NCBI RefSeq assembly: GCF_050624435.1
Contig: NC_134539.1
Coordinates: 144,928,025-144,992,024, forward strand
DNA length: 64,000 nucleotides
Source: Tenrec ecaudatus
Taxonomy: Eukaryota; Chordata; Mammalia; Afrosoricida; Tenrecidae
Direction of reading: 5' to 3'
The notes beneath the pieces were generated by a model. That model saw nothing but the letters and a program-made list of their open reading frames with translations, ran no database searches and was not told the DNA's origin. The position numbers were made by a program, and so were the translations under genes. The first letter of the stretch is position 1; each line of letters starts with the position of its first letter. Below, piece by piece: positions 34,136 to 46,099 of the stretch.

Positions 34136-34330
34136 ATGAAGCCCTTCGTGTCTGTAAAGCAGAGGGGCAGCGAAATCGAAGAAGACCCTCGAGCTGGATG
34201 AACTCAGTGACTGCGACAATGGACTCACACTTAAGAGCAGTTGGGAGGAAGGTGCCGGACCGGGAGGTGCTTTGTTCTGTTGTGCACAAGGTCGCTATGA
34301 GTCGGCAGGGACTCGACAGCACCTAACAGC
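34136..34330 (+). mobile_element. RTE/BovB-like LINE 3' end inserted in AfroSINE
   Basis: Contains AGAGGGGCAGCGAAATCG, CTGCGACAATGGACTCACAC and tail GTCGCTATGAGTCGGCAGGG followed by ACTCGACAGCACCTAACAGC. The tail is nearly identical to the AfroSINE tail. Confidence 0.7.
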
Positions 34331-34360
34331 ATGCTTATAGTCTCAGAAACCCCAAATGGC

Positions 34361-34679
34361 AATTCTTTCCCCAGTGGATTTAGAGTTTTATTTATTTGTT
34401 TAATGTTTCATTGTATTGGGGGCTCATACAGCTCTTATCACAATCCATCCATCCATCGTGCCAAGCACGTCTACATGTGTTGCCATCATCATTTCCAGAA
34501 CATTTTCTTTCTACTTGAGCCCTTGGTATCGGCTCATTTCCACTCCTCCCCCCCTTGATAATTTATAAATTACTATTATTTTGTCATGTCTTACACTTAC
34601 CGATGTCTCCCTTCACCCACTTTTCTCTTGTCCATTCCCCAGGGAGGGGGTAATAGGTAGATCCTTATGATCAGTTCCC
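34361..34679 (-). mobile_element. LINE 3' end (L1-type) inserted in AfroSINE
   Basis: Same 3' sequence as at 27.52 kb (ATTGGGGGCTCATACAGC, TTGAGCCCTTGGTATCGGC). Flanked by near-identical CCCAAATGGCAATTCT and CCCAAAGGGGCAATTCT, a probable target duplication of about 16 bp. Confidence 0.75.
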
Positions 34680-34750
34680 CCAAAGGGGCAATTCTGCCCC
34701 GTCCCATAGGGCCACTGTGAGTCGGAACTGACTGGCACTTGGTTTAGTAT
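34678..34750 (+). mobile_element. AfroSINE 3' part, continuation of the 34030 copy
   Basis: CCGTCCCATAGGGCCACTG and GAGTCGGAACTGACTGGC complete the interrupted element. Confidence 0.75.
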
Positions 34751-34934
34751 TCTTCTGTTTTTGTTGTTGCTGCTTCCCCCACCCCCCCTTTAATCTTTAA
34801 AGGGGCAGATTGCAAGATATTTGTCCCTTGAAAATTCTGGGTGAGTATGTAGCCACAGACCCTCCAGTTAGCTGTCAAGTGCTTAACTATAACTGTATCA
34901 CCAGGGCTCCCGAAAGGCAGCCTTGCTATTCCCC

Positions 34935-35035
34935 CTTCACAGATGTGGGAATGGAGCTCAGAGAGGTCTGGGCAGTGGTTTGAAGTCACACAGCCTGGGA
35001 GAGGCGAGAGGGCGCTCAAAGCCCTGCTCTGAGCA
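34935..35035 (-). mobile_element. MIR
   Basis: Complement layout: CACAGATGTGGGAATGGAGC, TCAGAGAGGTC, AAGTCACACAGCCTGGGAG. Confidence 0.65.
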
Positions 35036-35784
35036 CAGTCACCTCCCTGCGTCCCACAAGACTCTGGGGTCTGGGTTGTTGGGGTCAAGATGGGGGAGAA
35101 GGTCGAGGTTACTGCTGGGGACAGTATCAAGGCCAGAGGGGCCTCGGGGTCCTGATGGCGTTCAAAGTGGAGGAGAGCAGTCAGTCGGGCTGCCCATACA
35201 GCTGTGAAAGAACATGCACAGAGCCAGCCCCCCCCACCCCACCCCCAATTCCCACCATCCCCACCACTCGCTGCTTCTCCAGGAGACAACACCTCTGGGT
35301 TTGGTCCAGGCAGGTGCCCGGCATGAGAACTCTGGGTTCCCTCCGAGATGGCCCCTATGGGCTGGGGGTGGAGTCTGCCAACCCAGGGCACCGGGCATGC
35401 TCCTTCGGCAGAACTAGGTGAGGCTGAGCCCAGCGGAGGTCGCTGCAGGCAGCATCTCCCACTTTAGACCAAGTGAGATTTGCGTCAGAGTCACCCACCA
35501 TCTAGGCTGCTGGCTGGTGGGGAAGTGGGGTGGGGGTGGGGTGCCGTGTCTGGCTGTGTGACCCCGAAGGGAAGACACTGCTTCCGGCACAGCATCTCTT
35601 ACCGTCTTGTGAGTGCTATGTTCACACCCCAACACCACACTCAGCAGGGCCTCGGTTTGGAGGGGGCAGCCAGGGCAGGTGGGGGAGGTGGGCAGCCAGG
35701 TGTGGAAGTCACAAGTTAGGAGCCGCCGGAAGGCCCTGGTGTGTCTCCCAGGATCACTGGAAGAGAATAGGGTGGTGGTGGCAT

Positions 35785-35935
35785 GTGCAGAGCCCTGCAG
35801 AGCAAACTTGGGCTCTGCTAATGGGCAGCTGTGTGGCCTTGGGCAAGTGACTTTACTTCTCTGAGTCTCTGCATGCTCAGCTGTGACATGTGGGTCACGG
35901 AGCTCTTTCAAAGGTTGCTGAGAAGATCAAACGTG
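35785..35935 (+). mobile_element. MIR
   Basis: GCTGTGTGGCCTTGGGCAAG, TGACTTTACTTCTCTGAGTC, TTGCTGAGAAGATCAAA. Confidence 0.75.
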
Positions 35936-35999
35936 CTGACCAGCTTGTGGAACTAGTGGGACCCTTCTGTGTTGCTCTGGACAACAGTTTAGATAAAGA

Positions 36000-36100
36000 G
36001 TTACCATACCTATTGCCATGGAGTCAACTGTGACTCAGAATGACCCAATAGAGGGTATCTGAGGCTGTACATCTTTCCGGGAGCAGCTCGCCTCGTTGTG
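36000..36100 (-). mobile_element. AfroSINE fragment
   Basis: Complement strand TGCCATGGAGTCAACTGTGA and GACTCAGAATGACCC, then a diverged body. Confidence 0.6.
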
Positions 36101-36164
36101 ATAACTCAGGGTCTCTGCCGATGTGGCTGGGCCAGGACTCTCAGCAGTTGGGCAGTTAAACCCA

Positions 36165-36340
36165 AAACTCACTGCCATGAGTGAAGGCTGACTCATAGGG
36201 ACCCCCTGTGGCTTTCCGAGACTGTAACTCTTTACCGGAGTAGAAAGCCCAGTCTGTCTCCCTTGGAGCTGCTTCTGTTTTTGAACTGCTGACCATGTGG
36301 ATCACAGCCCAATGCATAACCACGACACCACCAGGGCTGC
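36165..36340 (-). mobile_element. AfroSINE, near full length
   Basis: Complement strand from GAAGGCTGACTCATAGGGAC to CACGACACCACCAGGGCTGC (head). Confidence 0.82.
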
Positions 36341-36686
36341 TGGTTTGGCAGTTAACACCTAAGAAGTCCCCATTTCATGGGGGCATATAACCTGACCTAA
36401 TACAAGGTAATCACATCCAATTAGCTGTCAGCCTCCATTAGAGTGGGATGCAATCCCCTACATCATGTCACAGCCCTGATTCAACGAAAAGAACATTTCC
36501 TTGGGGGTGGGGGAGTTGCCTCCTTCCAATATTAGGATGCTGTGGGAAAGCTTGCCTGCTTTTCTGCCACAAAACTCCTCAGGAGGATTGGTGGAGGCAA
36601 GGTAGTGGTTCCTTGCTCAGTGGGCAACTGAAAAAATATAACCACACCACGGTTTTGCTTCCCCAGAGAACCCAGCCCGAGCCATA

Positions 36687-36765
36687 CGTCTTTCTCCCAT
36701 GGAGCAGCTGGTGGGTTGGAACCGCTGACCCTGTGTTAGCAATCCAATGTTTACCCAACAACGCC
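36687..36765 (-). mobile_element. AfroSINE 5' half
   Basis: GTCTTTCTCCCATGGAGCAG, GTGGGTTGGAACCGCTGAC. Confidence 0.6.
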
Positions 36766-36767
36766 AG

Positions 36768-36960
36768 CAGAGACCCTTCAAGCTCCCATAAGACCCAGAA
36801 ATTCCACGCCGACCTGTGTGCCCCGAAGAAGTAAAAACAGGCGTTTAAGCAAGAACTTGTACATAGATGTTCATTGCAGCATTCTTCAAAACGACCCAAA
36901 GATAGAAACAACTCGAATGCCATCAACTAATGAGCGGATCAACAAAATGTGGTATATGTA
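36768..36960 (+). mobile_element. L1 3'UTR fragment
   Basis: AGAACTTGTACATAGATGTT, CATTGCAGCATTCTTC, then AACAAAATGTGGTATATGTA: the standard order near the 3' end of mammalian L1 elements. A short TATA/ATAGAT-rich stretch follows. Confidence 0.65.
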
Positions 36961-37619
36961 TCGATAGATATTGAGATAGACATGTCTATGTATACAAAGA
37001 GACAGATACACACACATATCCTACACACACGCAATGGGCATGAGCAAGCCCGCGGTGGAGCTTCGTGCTGCAGCGTGAACGAAGGCGTTGGAAGGAGGTG
37101 GAGACAAACAGTGACCCAGCACACGACGGCAGTGATATGGAATGATCAGACAAGGCAACTCCACAGGGGCACCGCAGGTGGTGGTTTTCCAGGCCTGGGG
37201 GAGGGGAAATGGGTATGGGGCTCCCCTTGGGGTGCTCTGGGTCTACACAGAGGTGCTGGCTGCCAGCATTTGCTGTATTACACACCACTGTGTGATCCAC
37301 TGCCCAGTGGGGATGCCATGCGTGCTTCGCCAGGATGAATGGCCCCGTATTTATAGCACCTATTTATGGCAAGGGTATGAGTCACCACACGTGAAGGGGC
37401 ACATACTGACAGTGTGTACGCAGAAGCCTTTGTGTGCGTCGGGGGAGGAGCCACTTGTTGGGAGGACTAAAATATGGATCCCTTGGAGTCCCTTTCTGGA
37501 AGCAGACTGCTAGATCGCTCTCCCTTGCAGTGTGTGTTGAGTTCGAGCCCCCAGCCTTTCAGGTAAGCAGGCCACGCTTAACCACTGAGCCATCCAGCAT
37601 CCTTCTCAGGAGGATTTGT

Positions 37620-37812
37620 GGAGACGGGGCAGTGGTTATGTGCGCAGCGAGTAACTGAAATATTGGCATTTTGAACTGACCAGCTGCTCTGGGGGAGGAA
37701 AAAGATGTAAGGATTCTGTAAGGATTCACAGCCTTGGAAACCAGAGGGGGGCGTTCCAATCTGCTTTAGGTCTCGATGAGCTTCAATCAACCTGATGACA
37801 ATTGGATTGGGT
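37620..37812 (+). mobile_element. AfroSINE, diverged
   Basis: GGGCAGTGGTTATGTGCGC, AGGAAAAAGATGTAAGG, CAGCCTTGGAAACCAGAGG. Confidence 0.65.
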
Positions 37813-37839
37813 GAAGGCACACAGTTAAGTGCTTGGTTG

Positions 37840-38300
37840 CTGTGGTAGTTACATACTTTCCTGTCAACTTGCTAAGTAGAGTGAAGGGGTGGAGTCTAGC
37901 CTGTCAATCAGGTCACAGCCTGATGATGCTTCCTTGGGGGCGTGGCCTTCTCCTGAGGATTCTGAGACTTCCTCTCTCTCTCCCTCTCTGCTTCAACTTA
38001 CTGCCAAGGAGACACACTCAGAGCTGGAGGAGCCACGTGGAGATGCTTCCTTTGCCACTGGCTCCACAAGACTTCCCACGCACCTGTGATCTTCTGCATT
38101 CGTCATCATTGCAGGTGGTTGCATGAGTCTGAAGAGTAATTTATGGATTCGTATCAGACATAGGGTCTCCTATCAGACTTCTGACTTGATCTGGACTGGT
38201 CTGGGATAGTTTCTCAATATACAACTGCTCTTTAATATCAAGCACTTTCCTATACATATATGAGCATCTCTGGATTTGTTTCTCTAGTCCACCCGGACTA
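37840..38300 (-). repeat. Unclassified interspersed repeat, copy 1
   Basis: About 460 bp ending on the plus strand with TTTGTTTCTCTAGTCCACCC then GGACTAACACAG. Its complement aligns by eye with 48970-49290: the shared order is AGAGAAACAAA, a CACTTT/TATAT region, CAGTCC, GACTCATG. I do not recognise the family. Confidence 0.5.
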
Positions 38301-38304
38301 ACAC

Positions 38305-38420
38305 AGTTGCTGAATGAAAGGTGGATGGTTTAAAGCCACACAGCAGCTCAGCTCTGCGGAAGCAAGACCTGGTGGTCTGCCCTCATCAAGCTCACAGCCT
38401 GGGAAACCCTTGGGGCTGCA
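38305..38420 (+). mobile_element. AfroSINE fragment
   Basis: GAAAGGTGGATGGTTTAAAG (B-box region), AAGCAAGACCTGGTGGTCTG, CAGCCTGGGAAACCCT. Confidence 0.65.
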
Positions 38421-39109
38421 TCCAAGGAAGTGATGCCATAGCACCCAGCAGCAACACACACACAACTGCAGCCTGAAGACCCCAGGCCCCCCGAGGGTCT
38501 GGACAGCCCCCACCCCATGCCAGGCTGTCTCTGAGGCAGGGTATTCCTTTGCCAGCTGTGTCCTCCACCCCATGCCCAGCTGCCAAGCTTCAGAGAAGAA
38601 CCTTGTTGTTCTTTTACAGGGACCCCCTTGCTGGGAGCCCATTCCAATGCTGGTTCATGCCAGTGGATCCTGGTGCCCCTCGCCTGCCCAGGCTGTCAAC
38701 TGGTGCCAGTGCCAACCAGAGCAGCAGTGCCACCTGCCCTCCACCCCCTGCCATCACCCGGGGTGTGTGTGTATGCAAGTTGCTGGCAGGCTGTCACTCT
38801 CAGTGCAGGACCCCGGGGGGGGGGGGCAGGCTTGGGAGCAGGACCCAGGCATTTGGAGAAGCTGCCTGCAATTATACCCAGAACTTCCTCCTGCGGCTGC
38901 TTTTCCCTGCCAATTGAGAATCTCCTCTCTGAAATGACACCCCCTGGGCTTCACTCCCCCACCAGCCGGCAGGAAGCAGGAACGACTTCAGTAGCCAGAG
39001 AATGCAATCCACAGCGAGAGCCTTCTTCCAAAACGTAGCCTTTGCAATGCCCCTGCTCCTGCCCGTGTCTCGCTTTCGTTTCAAGGACCCCACTGATTAG
39101 GTGGTGGTG

Positions 39110-39300
39110 GTGGCGAGCAGAGAGGAAACCTCACCTCAGAGAGACCTAGGTTTGAACCCCTGCTTTGTCACTATCAACCACTCAATTTGGAGCAGGCAAC
39201 TCTGCCTGTGTCCGAGCCTCAGTTTATTCATCTGGGGTGCGAATTCTTGCTGTCCAGGGCTGCTGCGGGCAGGGATGGGGTAATGAAATATGTGGTCAGA
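39110..39300 (+). mobile_element. MIR
   Basis: CCTAGGTTTGAACCCCTGC, GCCTCAGTTTATTCATCTGG, GTGGTCAGAGCCTGGTAC. Confidence 0.72.
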
Positions 39301-39394
39301 GCCTGGTACAAACCCCACACCCCAACAGGGCGGGGACTATGAATGGCCACCATCTTCCGGAAGTTGTCACTGTTTATTGACTGCTTGTCTCAGA

Positions 39395-39606
39395 AGGAAC
39401 CCTGGTGGCATAGTGATTCCAAGTTGGGCTGATAACCACAAGATTAGCAGTTCAAAACCACCCAGCATTCTGTGGGAGCAAGACGAGGCTTTCTACTCCC
39501 TTAAAGAATGAGTCTCAGAAACTCACAGGGGGCAGGTCTACCCTGTTCTATAGGGTCACTATGAGCCGGCAGCCACTTGATGGCCATGAGTTTGTTTGTG
39601 TTTGGA
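39395..39606 (+). mobile_element. AfroSINE, full length
   Basis: Head GGAACCCTGGTGGCATAGTG, B box GATTAGCAGTTCAAAACC, body GACGAGGCTTTCTACTCCC, tail GTCACTATGAGCCGGCAGCC. Confidence 0.9.
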
Positions 39607-39869
39607 GTTTCTTGCCTTTGACCTGGCAGGGAGGACCGAAGCCAGTCCTTCTGAGAACCCCTCTACCCACCTGATGCCCTCTGGGCCAATGGACTAGCCT
39701 CTGGCCCCTGCCCTATCTCCAGGAACTGGCCCCTCTGCCCCAGGCATGGTCCAGAAGCAAAGCCTGCCTAAGCTGAGTGGACCAGGCCCCTCCTGGGAAA
39801 GCTCACTATTAAACTAGTTGCCCGGCTCTCCCTGCCCATGCGCTGTGGAGGGAAGGACTGGACTGTGGG

Positions 39870-40110
39870 GAGGGATGAAGGAGTGGGGGTGGGGTGGAGG
39901 TGGGGTGGAAGTATCATGGGATAACAGGTGGGTGGGTGGGAGTAGTATGGGCTAAGGGAAGTGTGGGGTAGGAGCAGGGGTAAGTGGAAAGGGGTAGGTA
40001 GCTTCAGAGTAATTCGGGATGGGGTGGGGTGGGGGTAGCATGGTGTAGGATAAGGTGGGGCAGGAGTCACACTGGGCAGGAGTGGGGAGGGGTGGGGTGG
40101 GAAAGGCTTT
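39870..40110. repeat. G-rich degenerate GGGGTGGGR region
   Basis: About 240 bases dominated by GGGGTGG, GGTGGGTGGG and GGGGTAGG phrases with almost no C on the plus strand: a strand-asymmetric low-complexity tract. Confidence 0.8.
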
Positions 40111-42109
40111 GAGGGATGAGAACCTGGCGGTCTGGATCCCAGGCTTCATGAAATCCAACAGCAGGACTGAGGGCGAGGACATGCGGAGGCCTCTCATCAA
40201 CTCTCTCATTTGGTGCAAGCTATTGAGTCATACGAGCTCAAGGGTTTGATCTCCAGTCCCTGGGTTAGAATCTCAGCCCCGCCACTTATCAACGGGGCAA
40301 CCTTGGGGGTCTCATCTGTGGGGGTTCCTTTACTTTCAGGCCAACAGGCCCCCAGCACGCCTGTCATCAGCTCCATTTTACCAACGGGGAAGTCAGAGAG
40401 AGAGAAAGTAGGGCGGGCCTTTGGCACACAGTAGATCTGCTGGATCCTCTCCCATGCCATGCTTTGGCAGAGAGGGGAGGTGGGGGGCTTGCCCGAGATG
40501 ACCCTGGTCTCCTATGTCCCACCTCCAAGCCGGGCTCCTCCGCACCCTCTTCTCCACCACTCTCCTTGCCTGCGCAGCTGGGAGAGAGTTGGGCATGGTG
40601 GGGGACAGGGCCACTCGCTTGTTGGGCATCATCTTCAGATAAGTTAAAAGAGAGGGAGGTGGGAGGCCCTCTGGGCAGGACAAGGGGCTCTGGGTGTCCC
40701 TTCACCCCAGAAATTACAGACCGTGGGGAACAGAGTCAGTCGCTGAGAGTTACCCCCACCAGGAATCAGGACTCGCACACATTTACATCATGAGCTGATA
40801 TGCACACCCCGTCTGAGCTGGACCACCAGTGCACCCAAGAGCCCTTCCTGGAGCCCTCCATCACCAGGGGATACCCCATTTGAAGGAGCCAGGAGGTCCA
40901 ACAGAAAGTTATCAGGGGGGTGATCTATGGATTCCACCAGCAGCAGCTTCTTTCCCTACCCTCTTTTTGGGGTGTCCTTTCAAAGCCCATGGAAGAGCCT
41001 GCCTCCGACATGCACAGCTTGGCCAATGGCCCCCAGCCAGATGGGCTGTTGAGATGTTCTCATTTAGAGTCATTGGGGGAGGGAGGTCATACAGTCCCAG
41101 CTGCTCTGGCTTTGCAGGACCACACAGCTTGAACTTCGGATGGGCTTTGCTCCCAGGAGAAGGCGAGCCAGCATCAGCAGAGCTCAGCGCTTGGGCAGGG
41201 AGCATGGACCTTCCCTCAACCTCCTGAGATGCTGGACTTGACCCCACCAGATGGGGTGCTGAAGCTGGGCAGGGCCAAGCTCAAGCCCAGAACAAGCACC
41301 TGGGGCTAGGAGGGGTCACGAGTCTGCACCCTCTGGCTCCCTGCTGGCTCAAGTGCACCAAGATGTGGGGCAGCACCGGGGACTGGCTGTGAAGCCTGGC
41401 CCCATTGCAGAGAACCAAGGACAAACTCCCCAGACTCAACCAAGGCTCAGTGGGGGAGCATGTGATTCCTCCCAGCCACACAGCTACTAGATGAAGAAGC
41501 TGGGCTATCCCCACCTCACCCCTACTTTATTTCTATTTTAAAAATCGTGGTTTGAGTTTAAGTGGTTTTGCATTCAACAAGGTATACACATGTTATTTCA
41601 TGATTGAAATTCTTACAAAAGTAACAATACGCAGCCCACAGCCTCCTGGGTTTCCTGTCTCCAGGCTGCATTGGCTTCAGTGTCTTCCTCCTCCTCCTCT
41701 TCCTCCTCCTCTGCTTCTCTCCCTATCCCCTCCTGCTTTGGTGCCTTATTCTCTGCCCCGCCAGCAAACACTGCCCTTTTGATCTCGTGGGATTGAATGG
41801 TCTGAGTCTGTACCTTCTAGGCCTATTTATCAGTGGGCTAGAAGTTGAGCCTCAGGCTTCGTGCCTTTAACTGCAGGTGTGGAGGGGCAGCTGAGCGTCT
41901 GAGTCCCTGTCAGACAAGTTAGCCTGGCCTTTGTGAATTTGAGTTTTGTTCCACATTTTGCTCCCACTGTATCCAGAACCTCCCACTGTGATCTCTTTTG
42001 GAGCAGACAAAGGTGGTAGCCGGGCACTGGAGTCTCAGGCTCACTCCTCTTTTGAGCTTCGATTTGAACTTGGTCCTTCATGGGCCCCAAATCCTCATCT
42101 TAACATAAA

Positions 42110-42305
42110 GTACTAGAGTCTGAGCCCTGGAGTCAGGCTGCTCAAGCTCACGACCTAACGGCACCGTGACTGGACAAGTGACCTAGCCTTTCTGGTGATG
42201 CCAAGGATGGCAAGGACACTTGCCTTACAGGACTGTGGGGAAGAGTAACCGCGGGCAAGCCCGGGTGGCATTTGGGGCAGTGTTGGCACGTAGCAGGTGC
42301 TGAGC
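42110..42305 (+). mobile_element. MIR
   Basis: GAGCCCTGGAGTCAGGCTGC, GACAAGTGACCTAGCCTTTC, GTTGGCACGTAGCAGGTGC. Confidence 0.72.
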
Positions 42306-42627
42306 TCTCACTGGCTCTCCCTCTGGCCCTCACATCCAGGCCACCCAAGCCCACGCCCACCCGCCCTCCCTTGCTCAAACTGGCCTGGTCACACTGACGC
42401 CTGATGTCCCGAGGCCTCTGGTGTCCAGCTCCCCCTGTCCTCCCGGCCTCTGCTCACATGCCGCCCCTGCTCAGCGCGGCTCTTCCTCGCCAGCACTCCC
42501 CGCCACGCAGGCGGCCGAAGATTCCACCTGTTCAGCACTTATTTGTCCCTCTCCTTCTTTAGAAGGTCTGCTTCTGAGGGGGATAGAAATTGATTTAGCC
42601 TGTTCTGTGCAGAGCTGCATCCCCGGC

Positions 42628-42790
42628 GATTCTCAACGGGGCGGTGCTTTTGCTATTCAGGGGACATTAGGCAGAGTCTGAGGCATGCGGGGATGTCACC
42701 CCTGGGGGTGGAGAGGGGCCCGTGGTTGGCAGTAGAGGGTGGAGGCTGGATGCCCCACAACACCGGGAATGTTAGATGCCACCTCGATGT
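42628..42790 (+). mobile_element. MER5A-like old hAT-Charlie fragment
   Basis: Diverged match to the MER5A layout: GATTCTCAACGGGGCGG, AGGGGACATTAGGCAG, then CCCCACAACACCGGGAATG. An ancient eutherian DNA transposon in intron 1. Confidence 0.7.
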
Positions 42791-43119
42791 TCTGGCTCAG
42801 GACGACCGGTCCCGAGTGCAGAGAGGCGCTACTCTCTGTGTCCTTTGGGAAGCAGACCGCCAGGCCTGTCTTCCGAGGTTCCCCTGGATGGGTTTCAGGA
42901 GCCCAGCGTACAAGAATGTGCACCATGCAGGGACTCTTCCAGGCCTGGGGTGGCCCAACCAGGAACAATCATCCAGCCCGAAGACCAAGAGTGGGAGGCT
43001 GCGTCCCAGCTCCCAGGGACAGTCACGGCCCACAGTGGGTGCTTGGCCCATGCTTGCTACAGGAAGAATGAAGAACAAACTGCTCTCCTTGTCCCTGCTG
43101 TCACCACCATCCTTTAAGA

Positions 43120-43309
43120 CAGTGGTTCTCAACTTTGCTCATGCCATAACCCTTTCATACAGTTCCTCGTGTTGTGACCCCCCAACCATAACATTATTTT
43201 CATTGCTACTCCATCACCGTCATTTTGCTACTCTTATGAATTGGGCGACCCCTGTGAAAGGGCCATCCGACTCCCAAAGGGGTCTCAACCCACAGGTTGA
43301 GAACCGCTG
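43120..43309 (+). mobile_element. SPIN-type non-autonomous hAT transposon
   Basis: 190 bp, from CAGTGGTTCTCAACT to GGTTGAGAACCGCTG. Target duplication CTTTAAGA/TTTTAAGA (7 of 8). Confidence 0.92.
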
Positions 43310-46099
43310 TTTTAAGACCAGACGTAGCTGAGAACAAGCCCTAGCAATGGCCCTCCCTGTGGGGAACATCAGCCAACAGGTCACGCTGGTGGCAAAGTTG
43401 CTTTCCTGAAAGATCCTGGGGACAGCACTCTCACTCGGCAGGTACTGAGCTCTCGCCGGCTCCTTGCTGGGCCATGGTGACCAGGTCTAGGCGATGCTGT
43501 CAGGCTCGGGGAGGGTCTGAGTGAGGCCCTACCCCCAGCAGCGGCCTCTGAGCTACCTGGGCAGGGATCTCACTGGTCACCTCTGATGCCCACTCTCCAG
43601 TGAGCTCCCCTAACTGACCAACTCAGCCCCATGTGCTGTCTGGACCAGGACCCACCACCACAAGCCTTTTAGGGTGGCCTCCGCCCAACCCTGCACCCCC
43701 AGGCTTCTGGCAGCTGGGAGATGCGTGGGTGTAAACATAGCTTCCTTTGTTCCTGAGACTGCAGGGGCTTGGGTGCTTGGGCCTCCCAGGTTGCCCACTC
43801 AGCGGCCCCACCAGTTGGCTTTTGTGAAGTTAAAGGTGAGAACCTGTGTGTACACCTGGATGTGGTTGTGGCTCTGGACTCTCCAGGAGCTGTAGTGCAG
43901 AGCAGAGCAGCTCCAGGTTTCCCAGGCTGTAAGCATGGGGAGAGCACCTAGCTGGGTCTTTCTCCTGGACGAGCGCCTCATTTTGTTGACTTAAGAGATC
44001 CCCTCTGGGGGGTTTCAAGAGTCACAGGCTTGGTGCTGGCAGAGACCCCTCAGGGACCAACTGAATGGCCATGCTCCACTCTACAAGGAGGAGGTACAGG
44101 GTGAGAAGGAAGGACCTCTTTCATGGTGGCCCCGCCCTCACAGCCAGCAGGCTCTAGCGCCTCCATCTAACACAGGTTCTCCCTCCGCAGGCCGCCCACC
44201 TCACATTCCCGCTGAGATTTCCCACTTGAGGTTCACAACTTCCCGTGCTGGCCGCCTACCCAGGTCCCACCTCCTTCCCTGGGGCCCCCCTGGGCTCAGC
44301 AGCTGGGCTCGACTGCAGAACCGTGAGCCCTACCAATTTAATCATCTGCCTCCAGCACACCCCACCTTCCCTCCCCTCTCCTAGCTTCTCAGGTCTTCTC
44401 ACATTCCCCTTGCCTGCCCTGGGAGCCTCGATAAGTCGTGGATGCTGAGATTTCGTATCTGACATAGCCGGGTACAAGGCAGCCAGCCAAAGGAATGACT
44501 CTCATGGTGGAATATTAGGTTTGGAGAGATGAGCTGGTATTTAGAAGGCAGGGCCCCAATTCTGCCAGGGAATAAGGCCCAGGATGGAATGGGAAATCAG
44601 GCACAAGCCCGGTGGCCACTCAGGGGCACAGCTGGGGTGGGGACAGTGCCTAGGGTACAGATGGCTAGCGACCTGGGTCTGACTGGGTTCCAACCCGCCC
44701 ACCTTCATTTTGTGGGAATGCTCACCCACCTGTGAGCTACTGTGGTGTGAACATTCACACCACTCCTACCCCCACCCCCAGCTCTGAGGCTGGGCGAGAC
44801 ACCCAGGCTGGCTGCTCACTCACCACCCTCAAGGCCAGGGTTTGAGAGCCAGGTGGGGGTGGGGGTTGGGGGGGGTGGAGGAAGCAGAGGCCGAGACAAC
44901 TAGCCACGGACAGGACGCCTCCAAGGAGCCTCCACCAGGCACTCAGGACGCCATTCCTCTTTCACAACAACCCCATGGACCAGATGAGAAAACAAGCCCT
45001 TCCTGGAGTTCTGTGCCTTGCCAACCTGCCTCCCCTCCTCCAGCCCAGCCGGTATCCAGACCTGAGCCCACAATGTGAGCTCACCATGTTCTGGTGTCTA
45101 AGTCACAGATCTAGGAGTGGGCAGAACTCACAAGAGCTCACATCAGGCCGGTAGGTGCATGGGTACTGCCCACTAGGGTTTCTGGATTGAAAGGGATGCC
45201 AATGGGTCCCAGAACAGCCACTGCCACGGAGCAGGGTGGGGATGGCTCAGACACACGCTCAAAGGGGAGCTCAGGGTCCTTGGGTGGTAAAAACAGCACT
45301 CAGACGCTAACGGAAACATTGGCGGTTCTGTTAAGGAAGAGAGACCAGGCAATCTATTTCCAAAAGATTGGCCACTGACAGTCCTGTGCAGCATCGTCTT
45401 CCCTGACCCACCCGGGAAGCCATGATGCAGAACCAATCCGATAGTAGCTGGTTTGGGTCGGGGACCTGGCTCTGGTGATGGCATATATACTCCCCATCCT
45501 TCCCGCTGCCCAGTTAGCAGAGAGCGGGTAGAGCTGGGGCTTCGCAGGTGGGGACTGAGGACTGGCTGTGGTCTCCACAAAGAGCTGCAGGGAGGTGGGC
45601 ACCTGCTGGGGGAGAGCAGGTGTTTGATGCCCAAAGTGCTGGGGTGTCCCGAAACATCAGATCAGGGCAGCATCCCTCCACCCTTTCAGCAACCCCCCAT
45701 GATAACTCTTCAAACAGGGAAAGACAAGATGAGGGCAGGGTCAAATGGAATGGGGGGTGGTCCCCAGTGCTCTCTGCAGGGGACCCTGTCCTGGACAGCC
45801 AGGGAGAAGCCTGTGAGAAACAGGTAAATCCCTTCTCTTCTCAGAACAGGAGCTTGCTCCGCAACACAGAAGGGAATCAATTGGGTGGGAGTCCATATAG
45901 TCAGCTGGGGGCGTGGGGGGGGGGATGTCAGAGCCATCCTCAGAATGAGTCTTCCTCCCTCCTCAGCCAAGCTGTGTGTGTGTGTGTGTGTTCTGCAAGT
46001 CTCCTTCAGTCCAAGGAGTGATCATTTGACTTCACTTGGAAATATTTAACAGGCTGCATCTTCATCAATGGGAAATTGGGATGAGCCCCTTGACAATGG

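Noticed and set aside
34744..35391. 215-residue minus-strand frame
   Set aside because: It overlaps a SINE end and a MIR. Low-complexity composition with no recognisable motif.
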